DNA of 8,565 nucleotides, from the NCBI GenBank assembly GCA_964415395.1, contig CAYPZU010000077.1, positions 1 to 8,565 of the forward strand. The letters run 5' to 3'. This stretch comes from CAYPZU01 sp964415395. Its GTDB lineage: Bacteria > Chlamydiota > Chlamydiia > Chlamydiales > SM23-39. Under the pieces are notes generated by a model. The model ran no database searches. It was given only the letters and a program-made list of their open reading frames with translations, and had not been told where the DNA came from. The position numbers were made by a program, and so were the translations under genes. Positions 6,729 through 8,565 of this stretch are shown one piece after another; position 1 is the first letter of the stretch, and every line of letters starts with the position of its first letter.

Positions 6729-7717
6729 TTCAGGTTCACTGCCTTCATCGTTTTGATGTTGAAATAGCGGTTGTCGTCGAGGGAATTAGGAAGTTTGCCT
6801 GCTTCGAACGCTTTTACAAGATCTTCGACTGCATCTTCGATGGTGTGTTTCGCTTTGAATCCAAGCTGGCTCGAAATCTTTGCCGAAGAGACGTGGTAAG
6901 AGCGGTTATCGTTGGTCGGCTCGACAACGAGATCGACCGGGCGTTTTTTGCTGACGATCGATTGGATCATTTTGCCGAGATCCAGAACGGTATGGTTGTG
7001 GTAGCCAACGTTGAAAATTTCCCCCTGGATCTTTTCTTTCGGAGCCTCGAGGACGTGGAGGTAAGCCCGCACCATGTCTTCGATGTGGATATTGGGGCGC
7101 ATTTGAGAGCCGCCGGTCACTTTTACTTTGCCCGTATTGTAGGCAAGATTGGTCAGGATGTTGACGACGACGTCAAGTCTTTGGCGGGGAGCATACCCAC
7201 AGACAGTGGCAGGGCGGAGGATCGTGCAGATAAAGTCGTCGGAGACGTACTTCAGGAGAATTTTCTCGCAGTCGGCCTTGAATTTGGAGTAGTCGGTGAG
7301 CGGCTCAAGCGACATTTCTTCTGTGACATTGGGAGCATCTTTCACACCGTAAACGGATGAAGAAGAGGCGAAGATAAACCGTTTGATTTTTTGTTTTTCG
7401 GCCAGCTTGACAAAGGGCTCGAAGGCGTCGAGGTTGATCGATTTGCCGAGTTCAGGATTGAGTTCGAAGCTGGGATCATTCGATATGCAGGCGAGGTGGA
7501 TAACTGCATCGCAGCCTTTGAGAGATTGTTCAACGGCTTTGAGATCGCGGATGTCTGCTTTGATTTGAGTGAGTTTCGGGTTCGTTTTGAGATCTTTGAA
7601 GACGTCTTCTCCATAAAGGTAAAGATCAAGAACTACGACTTCATGACCATTTTTCAACAGTTCAGGAATTAATCTTGATCCTACATAACCGGCTCCGCCT
7701 GGGACGCAAATGCGCAT
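6725..7717 (-). CDS. Extended SDR, NAD-dependent nucleotide-sugar epimerase/reductase
   Basis: A 330-residue extended SDR. The cofactor loop is GGAGYVG at residues 7-13, ADIRD at 54-58 and HLACIS at 74-79 follow it, the catalytic Ser lies in SSSSVYG at 118-124, and Y143-x3-K147 (DYSKFK) is the catalytic pair. RPATVCGYAPRQR at 168-180 and a HIEDMVRA segment at 211-218 give the substrate domain. The C-terminus carries a distinct tail, DDNRYFNIKTMKA at 314-326, which I associate with a subgroup of SDRs in heptose and O-antigen loci rather than with GalE or RmlB; this is recall, not a search. The ATG at 7717 has a strong GGAGGA at 7721-7726. This is the first gene after the only real intergenic gap, and its stop overlaps the next ATG. 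It probably acts on the same nucleotide sugar as its neighbours; C-position specificity is unknown. Confidence 0.86.
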   Translation of the reverse strand: MRICVPGGAGYVGSRLIPELLKNGHEVVVLDLYLYGEDVFKDLKTNPKLTQIKADIRDLKAVEQSLKGCDAVIHLACISNDPSFELNPELGKSINLDAFEPFVKLAEKQKIKRFIFASSSSVYGVKDAPNVTEEMSLEPLTDYSKFKADCEKILLKYVSDDFICTILRPATVCGYAPRQRLDVVVNILTNLAYNTGKVKVTGGSQMRPNIHIEDMVRAYLHVLEAPKEKIQGEIFNVGYHNHTVLDLGKMIQSIVSKKRPVDLVVEPTNDNRSYHVSSAKISSQLGFKAKHTIEDAVEDLVKAFEAGKLPNSLDDNRYFNIKTMKAVNLK

Positions 7718-7812
7718 CGTTCCTCCAAAAACTTTTTATCGTGGATGGAAAGTTACTGGAGATGGGAAATTCTTCGCAAGGAGAAGTAGGCGGAGCCGCA
7801 AGTGTTTTTTGC
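7718..7812 (-). other. Intergenic spacer of 95 bases, no clear terminator or promoter
   Basis: This is the only sizeable gap between genes. Read on the minus strand it has a short GCGG-CT-CCGC inverted repeat near 7796 with a loop too small for a good hairpin and no following T-run. A TTGCGA with 17-base spacing to GTAACT is a poor sigma-70 match. The Shine-Dalgarno for the next gene is at its downstream end. Readthrough from the dehydratase-like gene seems likely, but an internal promoter cannot be excluded. Confidence 0.5.
7721..7726 (-). promoter_or_regulatory. Strong ribosome binding site
   Basis: GGAGGA on the minus strand, three bases before the ATG at 7715-7717. It is the strongest Shine-Dalgarno in the window and the only one set in non-coding DNA; the later genes rely on overlaps or weaker sites. 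Confidence 0.75.
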
Positions 7813-8565
7813 TTACTCCTTGTGGATGTAGGCAAGCGGTAATTTTGATAGCTCCTCGTAGTGGGTAGCGACCCATTCTGTCGTTTGTTTCAGACCTTGA
7901 TCGAGTGAAATCAAAGGCTTCCAACCAAGCGTTTTTCTAGCTTTCGTTGAATCAATTACGTAAGCCTTGTCCTGTCCAAGACGTTCTGGAGCTACTATCG
8001 TTGCCTGATCGAAGGAGACTTTCAAGTGTTTGCAAATTGTTTGGACAACATCTTTGACGCTGATGCCGCTGTCGGGCGATAGGTGATAGATATGGCCGAG
8101 TTCGCCATTTTCCATTGCCAAAAGCTCTCCGCAAGAGACGTCGCGAATATGAATATACGATTTCACTGCGATCCCTCCACCATGAAGTTCGATTTTCTTA
8201 TTTCCTTTTATGTAGAGAACCGAGCGAGGGATGATTTTAAAAAGCTGCTGACGCGGGCCATAAACATTTGTCGCGCGGATCATTACCAGGGGGAAATTGA
8301 AATTCTTCTGGAAGGTAAAAAGAGAGAGATCCCCTGCCGCTTTAGAAGCTGCGTAGGGTGTTGTGGGGTTTAGCGGGGCGTCTTCGGTAATTGTCCCGAC
8401 GCATGTTCCATACACTTCTGGGGAGGAGATGTGGACGTATTTCTTTAGAAACTTTTTGTCTTTAAGCAGATTGGCAAGACTTGTAAGAGCGACGGCATTT
8501 GTTTGGAACCAGTGTTCAGGATGCTCCCAGCTTGGAGCGACTTCGCTTTGGGCTGCAAAATTTAC
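7813..8565 (-). CDS. Extended SDR, nucleotide-sugar 4,6-dehydratase-like, N-terminus cut by window edge
   Basis: The last 250 residues of an extended SDR; roughly 60-70 N-terminal residues with the GxxGxxG loop lie beyond the window. Visible motifs, numbered from the first complete codon at the edge: NFAAQSEV at 2-9 (as HFAAESHV in RmlB), SSPEVYG at 47-53, Y71-x3-K75 in PYAASK, RATNVYGPRQQ near 94-104, and a HIRDV segment. RmlB-type 4,6-dehydratases have T-D-E at the active site, where this protein has S-P-E; the Glu is kept and the Asp is Pro. The first in-frame start codon inside the window is the GTG at 8413-8415, which is only the Val of the active-site motif, not a real start. It probably opens the modification branch by forming a 4-keto-6-deoxy intermediate, or it may be an epimerase. 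The 95-base spacer separates it from the next gene. Confidence 0.85.
   Translation of the reverse strand, partial: VNFAAQSEVAPSWEHPEHWFQTNAVALTSLANLLKDKKFLKKYVHISSPEVYGTCVGTITEDAPLNPTTPYAASKAAGDLSLFTFQKNFNFPLVMIRATNVYGPRQQLFKIIPRSVLYIKGNKKIELHGGGIAVKSYIHIRDVSCGELLAMENGELGHIYHLSPDSGISVKDVVQTICKHLKVSFDQATIVAPERLGQDKAYVIDSTKARKTLGWKPLISLDQGLKQTTEWVATHYEELSKLPLAYIHKE

Noticed and set aside
7718..7812. Terminator hairpin or small gene in the intergenic spacer
   Set aside because: The inverted repeat is only four base pairs with a two-base loop and no T-run; the short minus-strand frame running through it is out of frame with and overlaps the real gene.
8413..8415. GTG as start of the dehydratase-like gene
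   Set aside because: It encodes the Val inside the conserved SPEVYG active-site motif, and the same frame continues with family sequence to the window edge.

Overview
The window is one uninterrupted piece of a surface-polysaccharide (LPS O-antigen, capsule or S-layer glycan) biosynthesis operon. All ten genes lie on the minus strand, so transcription runs from right to left. Both end genes are cut by the window edges. No RNA gene, mobile element, CRISPR array or convincing terminator was seen. The heptose-type genes point to a Gram-negative bacterium. GC content looks intermediate by eye. Similar mixtures of SIS isomerase, kinase/nucleotidyltransferase, SDR, PhyH and methyltransferase genes occur in Leptospira-type and other environmental bacterial O-antigen loci, but the sequence alone does not fix the taxon.

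Layout in transcription order: (1) an extended SDR resembling nucleotide-sugar 4,6-dehydratases, 7813-8565, missing its N-terminus; (2) a 95-base gap, then an extended SDR epimerase/reductase, 6725-7717, with a strong Shine-Dalgarno; (3) a UDP-glucose-4-epimerase-like SDR, 5727-6728, interrupted by a 10-N assembly gap; (4) a GmhA-like SIS isomerase, 5111-5719; (5) a bifunctional nucleotidyltransferase plus PfkB kinase, 3595-5145, HldE-like but with its two domains in the opposite order from the classic enzyme; (6) an RmlD-like 4-ketoreductase, 2720-3598; (7) a PhyH-type Fe(II)/2-oxoglutarate dioxygenase, 1926-2723; (8, 9) two neighbouring, probably paralogous SAM methyltransferases, 1297-1917 and 678-1304; (10) a family 2 glycosyltransferase, 1-677, missing its C-terminus. 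From gene 2 onward the genes overlap or nearly touch (several ATGA overlaps), which suggests one co-translated unit.

My reading is that the SIS isomerase and the kinase/nucleotidyltransferase make an NDP-activated heptose or similar sugar phosphate. The four SDR enzymes would then dehydrate, epimerise and reduce the activated sugar. The dioxygenase and methyltransferases would decorate it, and the glycosyltransferase would transfer it to a growing glycan. The family assignments are well supported by motifs. The exact sugar, the nucleotide carrier and the order of steps are inference. The most notable points are the inverted HldE-like architecture with altered substrate-site sequence, the changed metal ligands in the isomerase, the dioxygenase inside a sugar cassette, and the diverged tandem methyltransferases.
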